64,000 nucleotides of DNA from Azoarcus sp. CIB (GTDB lineage: Bacteria > Pseudomonadota > Gammaproteobacteria > Burkholderiales > Rhodocyclaceae). The notes below the pieces were generated by a model. It did not search any database. It was not told the DNA's origin and saw only the letters and a list, made by a program, of their open reading frames with translations. Shown piece after piece: positions 15,926 through 24,766 of this stretch (position 1 is the stretch's first letter; each line of letters starts with the position of its first letter). The position numbers were made by a program, and so were the translations under genes. The stretch covers positions 2,170,001 to 2,234,000 of the forward strand of contig NZ_CP011072.1 of the NCBI RefSeq assembly GCF_001190925.1, given 5' to 3'.

Positions 15926-16426
15926 TGCTGCGTCCGCTCGCGAACGACATCCCGCCGGCGCACCCGCGGTCACGACGCGTGCCGCCACGTCGGAACACTG
16001 GCGCGTCGATGATGCGGCAGATTCGAACGCATTCCGTCGATGCATCCGTACTGCAAGTCAAAATTTCACAACATCTTTCGCATACGACGTTGGCAAACAC
16101 ATTTGTCATTTCCAGTCACATTGCGTAACATCCGCCGACTTGCAGCACCTCCAACAGTGACTGAATCAACAAGATAAAAAGACACCAGACGGGGGCACCT
16201 CGGGGGGAGGTTCTGTGCCGCCTCGGGACAGAATCCGATCGCTGTCAGGGTCGGAATCCTGCGGCGCACTTGGCCTTACGCCATCCGTTGCGAGCGTCCG
16301 AAGGCCCATCCCCTGAGTCTGTCCCTTAGTCCCGGCTGATCGCCGGCGCATCCGGCTGTTGCGATCGGTCGGCCCCAGTCGCGCTCACACCATTGCATCA
16401 CCAACCTTCGGAAAGGACTCGAAAGC
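15926..16426. other. non-coding leader region upstream of the RTX gene
   Basis: About 500 bp without a credible gene. It becomes AT-richer from 16046, where the promoter lies. A possible leader hairpin (GGTTCTGT at 16209-16216 against ACAGAATCC at 16228-16236, with one bulge) falls in the long untranslated region of the RTX gene. Confidence 0.5.
16103..16131 (+). promoter_or_regulatory. candidate sigma-70 promoter of the RTX gene
   Basis: TTGTCA (16103-16108) and TAACAT (16126-16131) are spaced by 17 bases inside a locally AT-rich stretch. A start near 16138 would give a leader of about 290 bases before the RTX ATG. Confidence 0.45.
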
Positions 16427-19400
16427 ATGGCCAGCAAGAACGGCACGATCGGTAACGACATCATCAACGGCACGAACGCAGCCGATACCGTGAAGGGGCT
16501 GCAAGGCAACGACACCCTGCAGGGCGGCGGCGGCAACGACGTCCTGTACGGCGACGATGTCAATTCCACCTACATCGGCAATGACTATCTCGACGGCGGC
16601 TCCGGCAACGACAAGCTCTACGGCGGCTACGGCGACGACACCCTGGTGGGGGGCACCGGCAGCGACTCGATGTACGGCGGGAATGGTAACGACACTTACT
16701 TCGTCGACTCGTCGACCGACCTGGTGTACGAGGCGACCACGGCAAACCAAGGAACCGACACGGTCATCAGCTCGGTCAGCTACAGTCTGGCAGGCAGCGT
16801 GGATCGGAAGTTCATCGAGAACCTCACCCTGACCGGCACGGCGACGAGCGGCACCGGAAACGACATCGCGAACATCCTCAAGGGGAATGACGTCGCGAAT
16901 ACCCTCAATGGCGGCCTCGGCAACGACACGCTGTATGGCGGGCTCGGCAACGACACGCTGCTCGGGGGCGGCGGCGACGACGTCCTGCAAGGCGAAAGCG
17001 GGAACGACAAGTTGGACGGCGGCGCCGGCACCGACACCGCCATCCTCACCGGGAATCGCTTCGACTACACGATCACTCAGACCGGCACGGGCGCCTACAC
17101 CATCGTCAATACGGCCGGCGGCACTGACGGCACGGATACGCTGACGGGCGTCGAACGCCTGGTGTTCGCCGACGTCGCGATGAACCTGGGCACGAACAAC
17201 CTCGCCGACGGCGAAGTCATCATCAGCGGCGAGGCCGCGCGCGGCAGCACCCTGACTGCTACCAACACCTTGTTCGACGCAGACGGCTTGGGCACCATCA
17301 GCTACCAGTGGAGCGCGGACGGCGCCGTCATCGACGGCGCGACGAGCGACACTTTCATCATCGGCCAGGCGCAGGTCGGCAAGGTCATCACGGTCACCGC
17401 CAGCTACACCGACGGTTTCGGGACGCTCGAGCAGATCTCGAGCGAAGGGACCGCCGCGGTCATCAACGTCAACAGCACTCCGACCGGCGTCGTCACCATC
17501 GACGGGCTGGCAGCGCAGAATCAGACGCTGACCGCCAACACCACCAGCCTGGCCGACGCTGACGGAGTCGGAACCCTGGGATACCAGTGGGAAGTATCGA
17601 CTGACGGCGCATCGTGGACGACCGTAACCGGCGCGACCGGGTCGAGCCTCGCCCTCACCCCCGCCAATGTCGGCCAGTACTTCCGCGTCGCGGTCAGTTA
17701 CACGGACGGCTTCGGCACGCAGGAGAGCGTGACGAGCGCGACATCCGAAATCGTCGCCAACCAACGCGGCGATGCCAACGACAACTACATCGTCGGCACG
17801 GCGGCAGCCGACCTCCTCGCCGGCGGCGCCGGCAACGACACAATCGACGGCTTGGCGAGCGCCGACACGATGCTGGGCGGCACTGGCAACGACACGTTCT
17901 ACGTGGACAATGCCGGCGACAAAGTCATCGAGTTCGCGAACGAAGGAACCGACAAGGTGGTCACGACGCTCTCGAGCTACACGCTCGGCGACAACGTCGA
18001 GAATCTCGAGCACAACAGCTGGTACGGCTCGCTCAGCGCCGTGGGCAATGCGCTCGACAACCAGATCACGATCAACGGCCCGTACGGCTACAACGACACC
18101 CTCGACGGTGGCGCCGGTGCCGACACCATGGCCGGCATCTACGGCGATGACATCTACGTCGTCGACAACGCCGGCGACGTCGTCGTCGAAGTGGCCGGAC
18201 AGGGCAACGACACCGTCGTCTCGAGCGTGAGCTACACGCTGGGGGACAACGTCGAGAACCTGACGCTCAAGGCCAGCGGCCTCACCGGCACCGGCAACGC
18301 CCTGAACAACACCTTCACGATCTTCGATGGCAGCAACCGCATTGTCGAAGCCGTCGAGGGCGGCATCGACACGGTCGTGACCGGCGTGAGCTACACGCTC
18401 GACGCCAACGTCGAAAACGCAGTGCTGACCGCGGGCGGCATCACCGTGACCGGCAACGCCGGCGACAATACCTATACGGTCAGCAACGCCGGCAACACCA
18501 TCGTCGAGGCAGCGGGCGCCGGCATCGACAAGGTGGTCACGACGCTCTCGAGCTACACGCTCGGCGACAACGTCGAGAATCTCGAGCACAACAGCTGGTA
18601 CGGCTCGCTCAGCGCCGTGGGCAATGCGCTCGACAACCAGATCACGATCAACGGCCCGTACGGCTACAACGACACCCTCGACGGTGGCGCCGGTGCCGAC
18701 ACCATGGCCGGCATCTACGGCGATGACATCTACGTCGTCGACAACGCCGGCGACGTCGTCGTCGAAGTGGCCGGACAGGGCAACGACACCGTCGTCTCGA
18801 GCGTGAGCTACACGCTGGGGGACAACGTCGAGAACCTGACGCTCAAGGCCAGCGGCCTCACCGGCACCGGCAACGCCCTGAACAACACCTTCACGATCTT
18901 CGATGGCAGCAACCGCATTGTCGAAGCCGTCGAGGGCGGCATCGACACGGTCGTGACCGGCGTGAGCTACACGCTCGACGCCAACGTCGAAAACGCAGTG
19001 CTGACCGCGGGCGGCATCACCGTGACCGGCAACGCCGGCGACAATACCTATACGGTCAGCAACGCCGGCAACACCATCGTCGAGGCAGCGGGCGCCGGCA
19101 TCGACAAGGTGGTCACGACGCTCTCGAGCTACACGCTCGGCGACAACGTCGAGAATCTCGAGCACAACAGCTGGTACGGCTCGCTCAGCGCCGTGGGCAA
19201 TGCGCTCGACAACCAGATCACGATCAACGGCCCGTACGGCTACAACGACACCCTCGACGGTGGCGCCGGTGCCGACACCATGGCCGGCATCTACGGCGAT
19301 GACATCTACGTCGTCGACAACGCCGGCGACGTCGTCGTCGAAGTGGCCGGACAGGGCAACGACACCGTCGTCTCGAGCGTGAGCTACACCCTCGGCGCGA

Positions 19401-19837
19401 ACGTCGAGAACCTGACCCTGTCGGGCTCTTCCAACCTCGCCGCCACCGGCAACGAGCTCGGCAACGTGATCAACGGCAACGCGGGCAGCAACCTGCTGAT
19501 GGGCGCGGCCGGGGCGGACGTGTTCCGATTCGACGACGCGCTCAATGGGGTGAGCAACGTGGACACGCTCGGCGACTTCATGTCGGGCGCGGACAAGATC
19601 CAGTTGGCCACGTCGGTCTTCGGTTCGCTCTCCGGCGCGAACCTCGGGCAGTCGTTCATCACCATCGACGGCGTCAGCACGACGGGTGCTGCCGATGCGA
19701 ACGACTTCCTGATCTACAACAGCAACACGGGAGGCCTGTATTACGACCAGGACGGCAGCGGCGCAGGCGCGATGGTGCAGTTCGCCACGCTGTCGGATAC
19801 CGGATCGCTGGCAGCGTCGGACTTCCTCATCAGCTAA
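16427..19837 (+). CDS. large RTX calcium-binding repeat protein with internal 192-residue repeats
   Basis: 1136 residues, acidic, without an N-terminal signal peptide. Domains in order: RTX nonapeptide repeats (GGxGxDxLx type) at about 25-100 and 150-205; two tandem Ig-like modules at about 260-445, each with a YQW motif and YTDGFGT; a further RTX stretch; two and a half copies of a 192-residue unit with [14 protein letters not shown] elements at about 509-988; and a C-terminal domain ending LAASDFLIS that resembles RTX type I secretion signals. It probably leaves the cell by a type I system and folds in external calcium, as an adhesin or surface protein (inference). GGAAAGGA precedes the ATG. 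No ABC exporter, membrane-fusion or activating acyltransferase gene is in the window. Confidence 0.88.
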   Translation: MASKNGTIGNDIINGTNAADTVKGLQGNDTLQGGGGNDVLYGDDVNSTYIGNDYLDGGSGNDKLYGGYGDDTLVGGTGSDSMYGGNGNDTYFVDSSTDLVYEATTANQGTDTVISSVSYSLAGSVDRKFIENLTLTGTATSGTGNDIANILKGNDVANTLNGGLGNDTLYGGLGNDTLLGGGGDDVLQGESGNDKLDGGAGTDTAILTGNRFDYTITQTGTGAYTIVNTAGGTDGTDTLTGVERLVFADVAMNLGTNNLADGEVIISGEAARGSTLTATNTLFDADGLGTISYQWSADGAVIDGATSDTFIIGQAQVGKVITVTASYTDGFGTLEQISSEGTAAVINVNSTPTGVVTIDGLAAQNQTLTANTTSLADADGVGTLGYQWEVSTDGASWTTVTGATGSSLALTPANVGQYFRVAVSYTDGFGTQESVTSATSEIVANQRGDANDNYIVGTAAADLLAGGAGNDTIDGLASADTMLGGTGNDTFYVDNAGDKVIEFANEGTDKVVTTLSSYTLGDNVENLEHNSWYGSLSAVGNALDNQITINGPYGYNDTLDGGAGADTMAGIYGDDIYVVDNAGDVVVEVAGQGNDTVVSSVSYTLGDNVENLTLKASGLTGTGNALNNTFTIFDGSNRIVEAVEGGIDTVVTGVSYTLDANVENAVLTAGGITVTGNAGDNTYTVSNAGNTIVEAAGAGIDKVVTTLSSYTLGDNVENLEHNSWYGSLSAVGNALDNQITINGPYGYNDTLDGGAGADTMAGIYGDDIYVVDNAGDVVVEVAGQGNDTVVSSVSYTLGDNVENLTLKASGLTGTGNALNNTFTIFDGSNRIVEAVEGGIDTVVTGVSYTLDANVENAVLTAGGITVTGNAGDNTYTVSNAGNTIVEAAGAGIDKVVTTLSSYTLGDNVENLEHNSWYGSLSAVGNALDNQITINGPYGYNDTLDGGAGADTMAGIYGDDIYVVDNAGDVVVEVAGQGNDTVVSSVSYTLGANVENLTLSGSSNLAATGNELGNVINGNAGSNLLMGAAGADVFRFDDALNGVSNVDTLGDFMSGADKIQLATSVFGSLSGANLGQSFITIDGVSTTGAADANDFLIYNSNTGGLYYDQDGSGAGAMVQFATLSDTGSLAASDFLIS
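17951..19389 (+). repeat. 576-bp tandem repeats inside the RTX gene
   Basis: Copy 1 (17951-18526), copy 2 (18527-19102) and a partial copy 3 (19103-19389) each start at GACAAGGTGGTCACG. I found no base difference between copies 1 and 2. Copy 3 matches until the sequence changes at GAGCTACACC. The period is 192 codons, so copy number can change without a frameshift. Confidence 0.93.
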
Positions 19838-19845
19838 TTGAAAGC

Positions 19846-19880
19846 GAGGCCACTCGGGGCCGATGGCCCCGAGTGGCCTC
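19846..19880 (+). terminator. strong hairpin after the RTX gene
   Basis: A 16-bp perfect stem (19846-19861 with 19865-19880) closes a GAT loop nine bases past the RTX stop. It is not followed by a T tract, so it may act mainly as a 3' stabiliser ahead of the T-tailed hairpin downstream. Confidence 0.65.
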
Positions 19881-19896
19881 CTGATCATCATTAACC

Positions 19897-19934
19897 CAAG
19901 CGCGTCGGGGCAGCTTTCCGGCGCGCTTTTTTTT
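19897..19934 (+). terminator. rho-independent terminator of the RTX gene
   Basis: AAGCGCG (19898-19904) pairs with CGCGCTT (19922-19928), with an inner CGG/CCG pairing, and is followed by eight T residues (19927-19934). Confidence 0.75.
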
Positions 19935-20002
19935 ACTAATGGTACCGCCAGGCATTTATTGCGGGACGCCCGGTCGCCAACCGACAACGCAAACGCGGCG
20001 AT

Positions 20003-20884
20003 TCAGCTCTTGCGACTGAACCGTTCCGAATACGCCACCACCACCCCAGACGCCACGATGATCGCCATCCCGATGAGCGAAAGCCGATCCGGGAAATCAC
20101 CGAACACCAGCCACCCCAGCAGCGTGGCCCACGCCAGCTGGGCATAGGTGAAGGGACTTAATGTCGTCGCCGGCGCCGCGCGCAGCGCCATGATCATCAG
20201 CAGATGCCCGCCGGCGGCGAGCAATCCTAGGGAACCGATCAGCAGCCAGTCGCGCAGGTTCAGCGCGCCGGGGACCCAGTACTTGGGCACCAGCACGCAC
20301 ATGGTCGCGGCGCCGATGAGGGCGGTCAAGGAAAGCTGGGTCACGGAGCGGTCGACAGCGCTCAGCTTGCGCGTCAGCACCTGATAAACCGCGTAGCACA
20401 CTGCCCCGAGCAGGACGTACACCACCCCGACGTTGAAGGCGCTACTGGACGGGCGGGCGATCAGCAGCACACCCGAGAAGCCGACGATGACCGGAATCCA
20501 GCGCCAGGCGGGCATCTTCTCGCCGAGGAAACTCACCGCCAGGATCATCACGAGGAAGGGCGTGACGAACACGAGCGCAGTGACTTCGGCGAGCGGCATG
20601 TGCTGGAAGGCAGCAATGACCGCTCCGGTCGTGCCGACGAGCGTGAACCCGCGCACAAGCTGCAGGCCAGGACGGGCGCTCTTGAAAAGACTCGTGCCGT
20701 AACGCGGGAGGAACACCACCAGCGTGATCAGGAATTGCGCGAAGTAACGTCCCCAGACGACGACCGCGACGGGATGGCGCGAGGCGAGCGTCTTGGAGAC
20801 CGTGTCGAGCAGCGCGAAGAGCGCGAGCGCGCCCATCAGGTAGAGGATGCCGCGTATCGGATGGGCGGCGGCGGGGGCGTTCAT
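20003..20884 (-). CDS. DMT/EamA-family permease
   Basis: 293-residue integral membrane protein with about ten hydrophobic segments arranged as two EamA repeats. The first covers residues 10-145 (including LVRGFTLVGTTGAVIAAFQHMPLAEVTAL) and the second about 155-285 (including LSPFTYAQLAWATLLGWLVFGD). Members of the drug/metabolite transporter superfamily export or import small metabolites; no substrate can be assigned. The start at 20884 has AGGA about ten bases upstream. It is convergent with the RTX gene, with the two hairpins between them. Confidence 0.85.
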   Translation of the reverse strand: MNAPAAAHPIRGILYLMGALALFALLDTVSKTLASRHPVAVVVWGRYFAQFLITLVVFLPRYGTSLFKSARPGLQLVRGFTLVGTTGAVIAAFQHMPLAEVTALVFVTPFLVMILAVSFLGEKMPAWRWIPVIVGFSGVLLIARPSSSAFNVGVVYVLLGAVCYAVYQVLTRKLSAVDRSVTQLSLTALIGAATMCVLVPKYWVPGALNLRDWLLIGSLGLLAAGGHLLMIMALRAAPATTLSPFTYAQLAWATLLGWLVFGDFPDRLSLIGMAIIVASGVVVAYSERFSRKS

Positions 20885-21163
20885 GCGGGGTGGATCCTGT
20901 CGGGAGCCGCGGGGCGGATGGAAATCGCCGAACCGTGGGATGTTGTTATGGTTGCGGCCGGATTGTAACCGCGCGGAGCCAGCCGCCGTGTCCCTGCCGT
21001 CCCGCGCACGGATGTCCTCTGTGGGAGGGCTTCAGCCGCGAATGGGCCGCGATGGGTGTGATCCCGTCGACTCCCCGCCGCCGCGCTGATGGCCGCCACC
21101 AATAGTGCGTTCTTCTCGGTGAGCGCCGTGATCTGGATGTTGCAGCCGCAACTGGGCTGAGGC

Positions 21164-21913
21164 TCACGCGAACACATCCCACAGCAGCTTCACGCCCGAA
21201 AGCCCCAGCATCGCTGTCGCGAACACGAAGAATGCCCGCTCCGGGATGCGCTTCAGCGCCTTGAGGCCGATCCACACACCCACGGGAGCGATCGGCGCGA
21301 GCAGCAGCGACATTTTCAGCGATTCCCACGTGAACAGCCCCAGCGCCGCATAGGGCACGATCTTCACGGCGTTGACCACAGTGAAGTAGATCACCGTGGT
21401 CGCGACGAAGGTGTCCTTCGCGAGCCCGCGGTTCAGCAGATACACGAGCAGCGGCGGCGAACCGGCGTGCGCAATCGTGCTGGTGAAGCCCGACACAGCG
21501 CCCCAAAACAGCCCCGCGCCCTTCCCCGGCGGCCCCGAAAGCTTGAGCCGCGCGCGCAGCCCGAAGATCCGGTCGAGCGCGAACAGCACGGCGATCGCGC
21601 CGACGCAGCCCTTCACCGCCTTTTCCGGCATCCAGCCGAACACCACCGCCCCGACGAGCATGCCAAGCGCGGCGGCGGGCAGCAGCAGGCGGATTTCCTC
21701 GCTCGACCACCTGCGCCAGTACGCCCGGATCCCGATCCAGTCGATGAACACGAGTAATGGCAGCATCACCGCCGCGGCCTGGGCAGGCGTGATCCACAGC
21801 GCCATGAAAGGTACGGCCAGGCCACCAAAGGCGCCGCCAAGGCCGGACTTGGAGACGCCGGTGAGCAGCACGGCAAGACCGGCGACGATCCAGCCTGCGG
21901 TATCGAAATTCAT
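21164..21913 (-). CDS. TauE/SafE-family anion permease
   Basis: 249-residue membrane protein of the TauE/SafE (DUF81) family with seven to eight hydrophobic segments. Seen: the N-terminal VLLTGVSKSGLGGAFGGLAVP typical of the family, and the second-repeat GAVSGFTSTIAHAGSPP. Characterised members move sulfite, sulfoacetate or similar anions out of the cell. The start at 21913 (MNFDTAG) is chosen over an in-frame 21955. A SulP permease gene lies upstream on the same strand, which hints at sulfur anion traffic (inference). The 279 bp downstream of it hold nothing recognisable. Confidence 0.85.
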   Translation of the reverse strand: MNFDTAGWIVAGLAVLLTGVSKSGLGGAFGGLAVPFMALWITPAQAAAVMLPLLVFIDWIGIRAYWRRWSSEEIRLLLPAAALGMLVGAVVFGWMPEKAVKGCVGAIAVLFALDRIFGLRARLKLSGPPGKGAGLFWGAVSGFTSTIAHAGSPPLLVYLLNRGLAKDTFVATTVIYFTVVNAVKIVPYAALGLFTWESLKMSLLLAPIAPVGVWIGLKALKRIPERAFFVFATAMLGLSGVKLLWDVFA

Positions 21914-22020
21914 CAGGGATCCGGGGAAATGCGCAAGCCGCATCCGACCGCACACAAGCTGGCCCGATGAGGCTCGAACTGGGGAGCGGGATTTTACGCC
22001 GCCGCCCCTCGACGCGGAAC

Positions 22021-22329
22021 TTACTTTCCGGCGAGCGAACGCTGCAGTACGTTCAGCACATCCTCAAGCCCGAGCAGCATCACTGCAAGCTTGGCGACGA
22101 CCGCACCGGCCCTTTTAATCGCCACGAACTTCGCGACGATCTCCTCCGCCGCGGGCGTTTTCTGGGAGTTATGCAAGGGCGCGATCAGCTTCGTGCCAGT
22201 CTCGCGGGCGCGTTCGGCCGCGGCAGTGCACAAATTCGCTGCCGAGCTCACGCAACTACTCGGCGGCACCTGGCCCGAAGTCCGGGGCCTGCCGAAGGCC
22301 CAGACGGCCTGACCGGCCGGAACCATCAC
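22021..22329 (-). CDS. hypothetical protein, uncertain
   Basis: A 102-codon frame lying 12 bp after the SulP stop on the same strand. The C-terminal two thirds (about residues 30-102) have strong G/C third positions and an amphipathic helical pattern ending VLNVLQRSLAGK. The N-terminal 30 residues look random and there is no ribosome site, so the true start may be further in. A competing frame on the plus strand (22091-22312) has weaker codon bias. I do not recognise the product. Confidence 0.35.
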   Translation of the reverse strand: MMVPAGQAVWAFGRPRTSGQVPPSSCVSSAANLCTAAAERARETGTKLIAPLHNSQKTPAAEEIVAKFVAIKRAGAVVAKLAVMLLGLEDVLNVLQRSLAGK

Positions 22330-22341
22330 TGCCGGGAGCGC

Positions 22342-24171
22342 TCATCCGCCCCGGCTCCCTTCCTCCGCCGGCGCCCCGGGCATCCCCCGGCACTCGCGGA
22401 AGATCCGCACCCGGCAATGCGCGCATACCTTCGGGTCGAGCGCGGGGACGATGCGCGCCAGGGCTTCGGCCTTGCTCGCGAAGATGTGCCCCCCGCCACG
22501 CAGGCTGTCGTGCAGCCCGCTGCGTCGCCACGCGTCGAGCACCCGCGGTCGCGGCCGGTGGAAGTACAGTCCGCCGCCCGCCTCCGCCCGCGTGCGGAAC
22601 TCGCGCGCCCACAGCTGCTCGCCGGCGAGATCCACGAAATTCATGCTCTTGGCCATCACTAGCAGGTGCTTCTGCCCCGGATGGCGCTCGCGGAACTCCT
22701 TCAGCACATCCCCTACGTACTGCGCCGCCCCGAAGTACACGTCACCCTCCATGCGCACCAGCTTCAGCTGCGGGCACTCCGCCGCCTCGCCTGGGACGTC
22801 CTCGACGGGCGTGAAGCGCCGCTCCGGACCATGCGGCACCAATACCCGCATCACCGGCCGGGACGTGTGATGAAGGTAAAAGATCAGCGACAGCCCCACT
22901 CCGATGAGGATCGCGAACTCGATCGGGATGAGCAGCATCGCGACCCACGTCGCACCGAGGCAGACCGCCTCCTGCCGGCTGAAACCCGCGATCTCGACGA
23001 TCTTCGGCACGTTGATCAGTGACCACGCGACATACAGGAGCAATGCCGCGATCGCCGACATCGGGATGCCGGCGAGCAGATCCGCCCCGGCAAGGACCAG
23101 AAGCAGCAGGAGGAGGCTCGAAAACACCGCCGCGAGGGGCGTCCGCGCACCAGCCTCGAGGTTCGGCAGCGAGCGGTTCAACGAGCCGCAGGAGAGGTAG
23201 GACGAAAAGAAGCTGCCGGCGATGTTCGACAGCCCCTGCCCGAAGAATTCGCGATTGACGTCGATATGCTGTCCCGAGCGTTCCGCGAGCGCCTTCGCAA
23301 TCGAGATCGATTGCCCCAGCGCAACGATCGTCAGCGACAGCGCAATTCCCGACAGCTGCGCGAGCGTTGCCGGCGAAAGATCCGGCATGCTCAGGGGAGG
23401 AACCGCCGACGTCAGCGCACCGAGCCGCTCGATGCGCTGACCTGTCTGCACCTGCCAGCCCTCGCCGAGCGCATAGCCGGCCGCCAGGCCCAGCAGCATC
23501 GCCGGCCAGCGCCGACGGTAGCGGACGACGACCAGCGTCGTGGCGACGGTCACGAGCGCGACGAGCGGTTCCCCTGCGGCAAGCACGCCGCCCGATCGCG
23601 CCAGCTCCCACAGATCCAGCATCGCGCGGTAGCCGATCAGGCACGCCGCGCCCGACATGAAGCCGAGCAGCACCGACGGCGAAATGAAGTTGGCGAGTGA
23701 ACCGAGGCGAAAACGGGCGATCAGGAACTGCATCACGCCGACCATGAAGGTGGCCGTCAGCACGAGCCGCAGATAGTCCGGCGAGCCCGGCAGCGCCAGC
23801 GGCGACAGCATCGCGAAGAGCGCGAGCGAGTTGGCGTTTGTGGGGCCGGACATCACGTGGCGGCTCGAACCGAACAGTGCCGCCACGATGCACGGAACGA
23901 TCGCCGTATAGATTCCGTACTCGGGCGGCAGACCCGCTAGGCGCGCGAAGGCCACCCCTTGCGGCAGAACCAGCAGCGCACCGAGCAGCCCGGCGACCAA
24001 GTCCGCCCGCAAGCCGGCCGCAGTCAGCGTCAGCAACCAGTCACCGCCGCCGTGCGCGACCAGCGCCGGGAAAATCCGGCTCCGCAGCCTGTGCAAATCC
24101 TTTGCCCCTAGATTGTCCGTACGTCCGCGGCACGGTTCGCTTGACGACGACGCCCCCGGGCTGCGTCGCAT
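22342..24171 (-). CDS. SulP-family anion permease with STAS domain
   Basis: 609-residue SLC26/SulP transporter. Seen: the signature region ALLVLPQGVAFARLAGLPPEYGIY early in the membrane domain, MSGPTNANSLALFA, GQGLSNIAGSFFSSYLSCGSLNRS in the later core, and a C-terminal cytoplasmic STAS domain from about 470 (VRMEGDVYFGAAQYV, VMAKSMNFVDLAGEQLW). It probably imports sulfate or bicarbonate. The extreme C-terminus has an unusual CAHCRVRIFREC cluster that could bind a metal. The start is uncertain: ATG 24171 is used, but a TTG at 24096 with AGGGG eight bases upstream lies closer to the conserved region. Confidence 0.85.
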   Translation of the reverse strand: MRRSPGASSSSEPCRGRTDNLGAKDLHRLRSRIFPALVAHGGGDWLLTLTAAGLRADLVAGLLGALLVLPQGVAFARLAGLPPEYGIYTAIVPCIVAALFGSSRHVMSGPTNANSLALFAMLSPLALPGSPDYLRLVLTATFMVGVMQFLIARFRLGSLANFISPSVLLGFMSGAACLIGYRAMLDLWELARSGGVLAAGEPLVALVTVATTLVVVRYRRRWPAMLLGLAAGYALGEGWQVQTGQRIERLGALTSAVPPLSMPDLSPATLAQLSGIALSLTIVALGQSISIAKALAERSGQHIDVNREFFGQGLSNIAGSFFSSYLSCGSLNRSLPNLEAGARTPLAAVFSSLLLLLLVLAGADLLAGIPMSAIAALLLYVAWSLINVPKIVEIAGFSRQEAVCLGATWVAMLLIPIEFAILIGVGLSLIFYLHHTSRPVMRVLVPHGPERRFTPVEDVPGEAAECPQLKLVRMEGDVYFGAAQYVGDVLKEFRERHPGQKHLLVMAKSMNFVDLAGEQLWAREFRTRAEAGGGLYFHRPRPRVLDAWRRSGLHDSLRGGGHIFASKAEALARIVPALDPKVCAHCRVRIFRECRGMPGAPAEEGSRGG

Positions 24172-24226
24172 TGCGGACAATTATCACCCCGCGCACGTGT
24201 CCGCCGCATCCGCCGCGAGAAGCCGG

Positions 24227-24694
24227 CTATCTTCCCCCGCCGACGAGGCATTCCATGACCGCGTGCCACCCCGCCTCGGCCCCGGCGCCTGCCTGCGCAA
24301 ACGCGGCCTCCAGCTGGACCATCTGGGCGCCGGTGAGGCGTGCTTCCAGTGCCTCGCCCGCTGCGGTGAGCCGCAACTGACGGACGCGCCGGTCGTGCGC
24401 GGCGGTGTCCGTCGCGACCAGCCCCATCTCGACCAGTTGCCGCAATGGTGCATTCAGGGCCTGCTTGCTCACGCCCAGCACGCCCAGCAAGGCATTCACC
24501 GAAACGTGCGGATTGCGGCCGACGAAATACAGGATGCGGTGATGCACCCGTCCGAGGCCGCGCTCTTCGAGGATGCGATCCGGTGGCGCGGTGAAGGCGC
24601 GATAGCCGAAGTACAGCAGCTCGATCGCAGTGCGCAGCCTGGCTTCATCGGAAGCGGGCGCGGAGTGGTCGCAGGAGAAATTTTGGTCAACCAT
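24227..24694 (-). CDS. MarR-family transcriptional regulator
   Basis: 155-residue winged-helix regulator. Seen: the N-terminal dimerisation helix, HHRILYFVGRNPHVSVNALLGVLGVSKQALNAPLRQLVEMGLV (helices 2-4), then the wing with DRRVRQLRLTAAGEAL. It is divergent from the aminotransferase gene. One copy of the GGTCAA-N5-TTGACAT operator overlaps its own start codon and a second copy precedes the aminotransferase gene, so it probably represses both (inference). The ribosome site is weak, consistent with the operator occupying the start. Confidence 0.87.
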   Translation of the reverse strand: MVDQNFSCDHSAPASDEARLRTAIELLYFGYRAFTAPPDRILEERGLGRVHHRILYFVGRNPHVSVNALLGVLGVSKQALNAPLRQLVEMGLVATDTAAHDRRVRQLRLTAAGEALEARLTGAQMVQLEAAFAQAGAGAEAGWHAVMECLVGGGR

Positions 24695-24702
24695 ATTGAC
24701 AT
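24685..24702. promoter_or_regulatory. MarR operator copy 1 (overlaps the regulator start codon)
   Basis: GGTCAA-CCATA-TTGACAT. The GTCAA arms at 24686-24690 and TTGAC at 24696-24700 form a perfect inverted repeat. Base for base it is the same as copy 2 outside the 5-bp centre. Confidence 0.75.
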
Positions 24703-24732
24703 GCTAGAAGGCGAACCATTACCTTGTCCATA

Positions 24733-24750
24733 GGTCAAGCTTGTTGACAT
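24733..24750. promoter_or_regulatory. MarR operator copy 2 (before the aminotransferase gene)
   Basis: GGTCAA-GCTTG-TTGACAT, with the same arms, spacing and flanks as copy 1 and 48 bp from it. It ends 16 bp before the aminotransferase ATG. Confidence 0.75.
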
Positions 24751-24766
24751 TTCACCGGACGCCACG

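Noticed and set aside
17951-19389. CRISPR array or mobile element suggested by the repeats
   Set aside because: The repeats are 576 bp, adjacent and in frame within one gene, with no spacers, terminal repeats or transposase.
16385-19987. 1200-codon frame on the minus strand opposite the RTX gene
   Set aside because: It mirrors the RTX repeats and has no ribosome site. The plus frame has clear RTX, Ig-like and secretion-signal features.
22091-22312. 73-codon plus-strand frame in the gap between TauE and SulP genes
   Set aside because: Codon bias is better on the minus strand (22021-22329), and neither has a ribosome site. Only the minus frame is listed, with low confidence.
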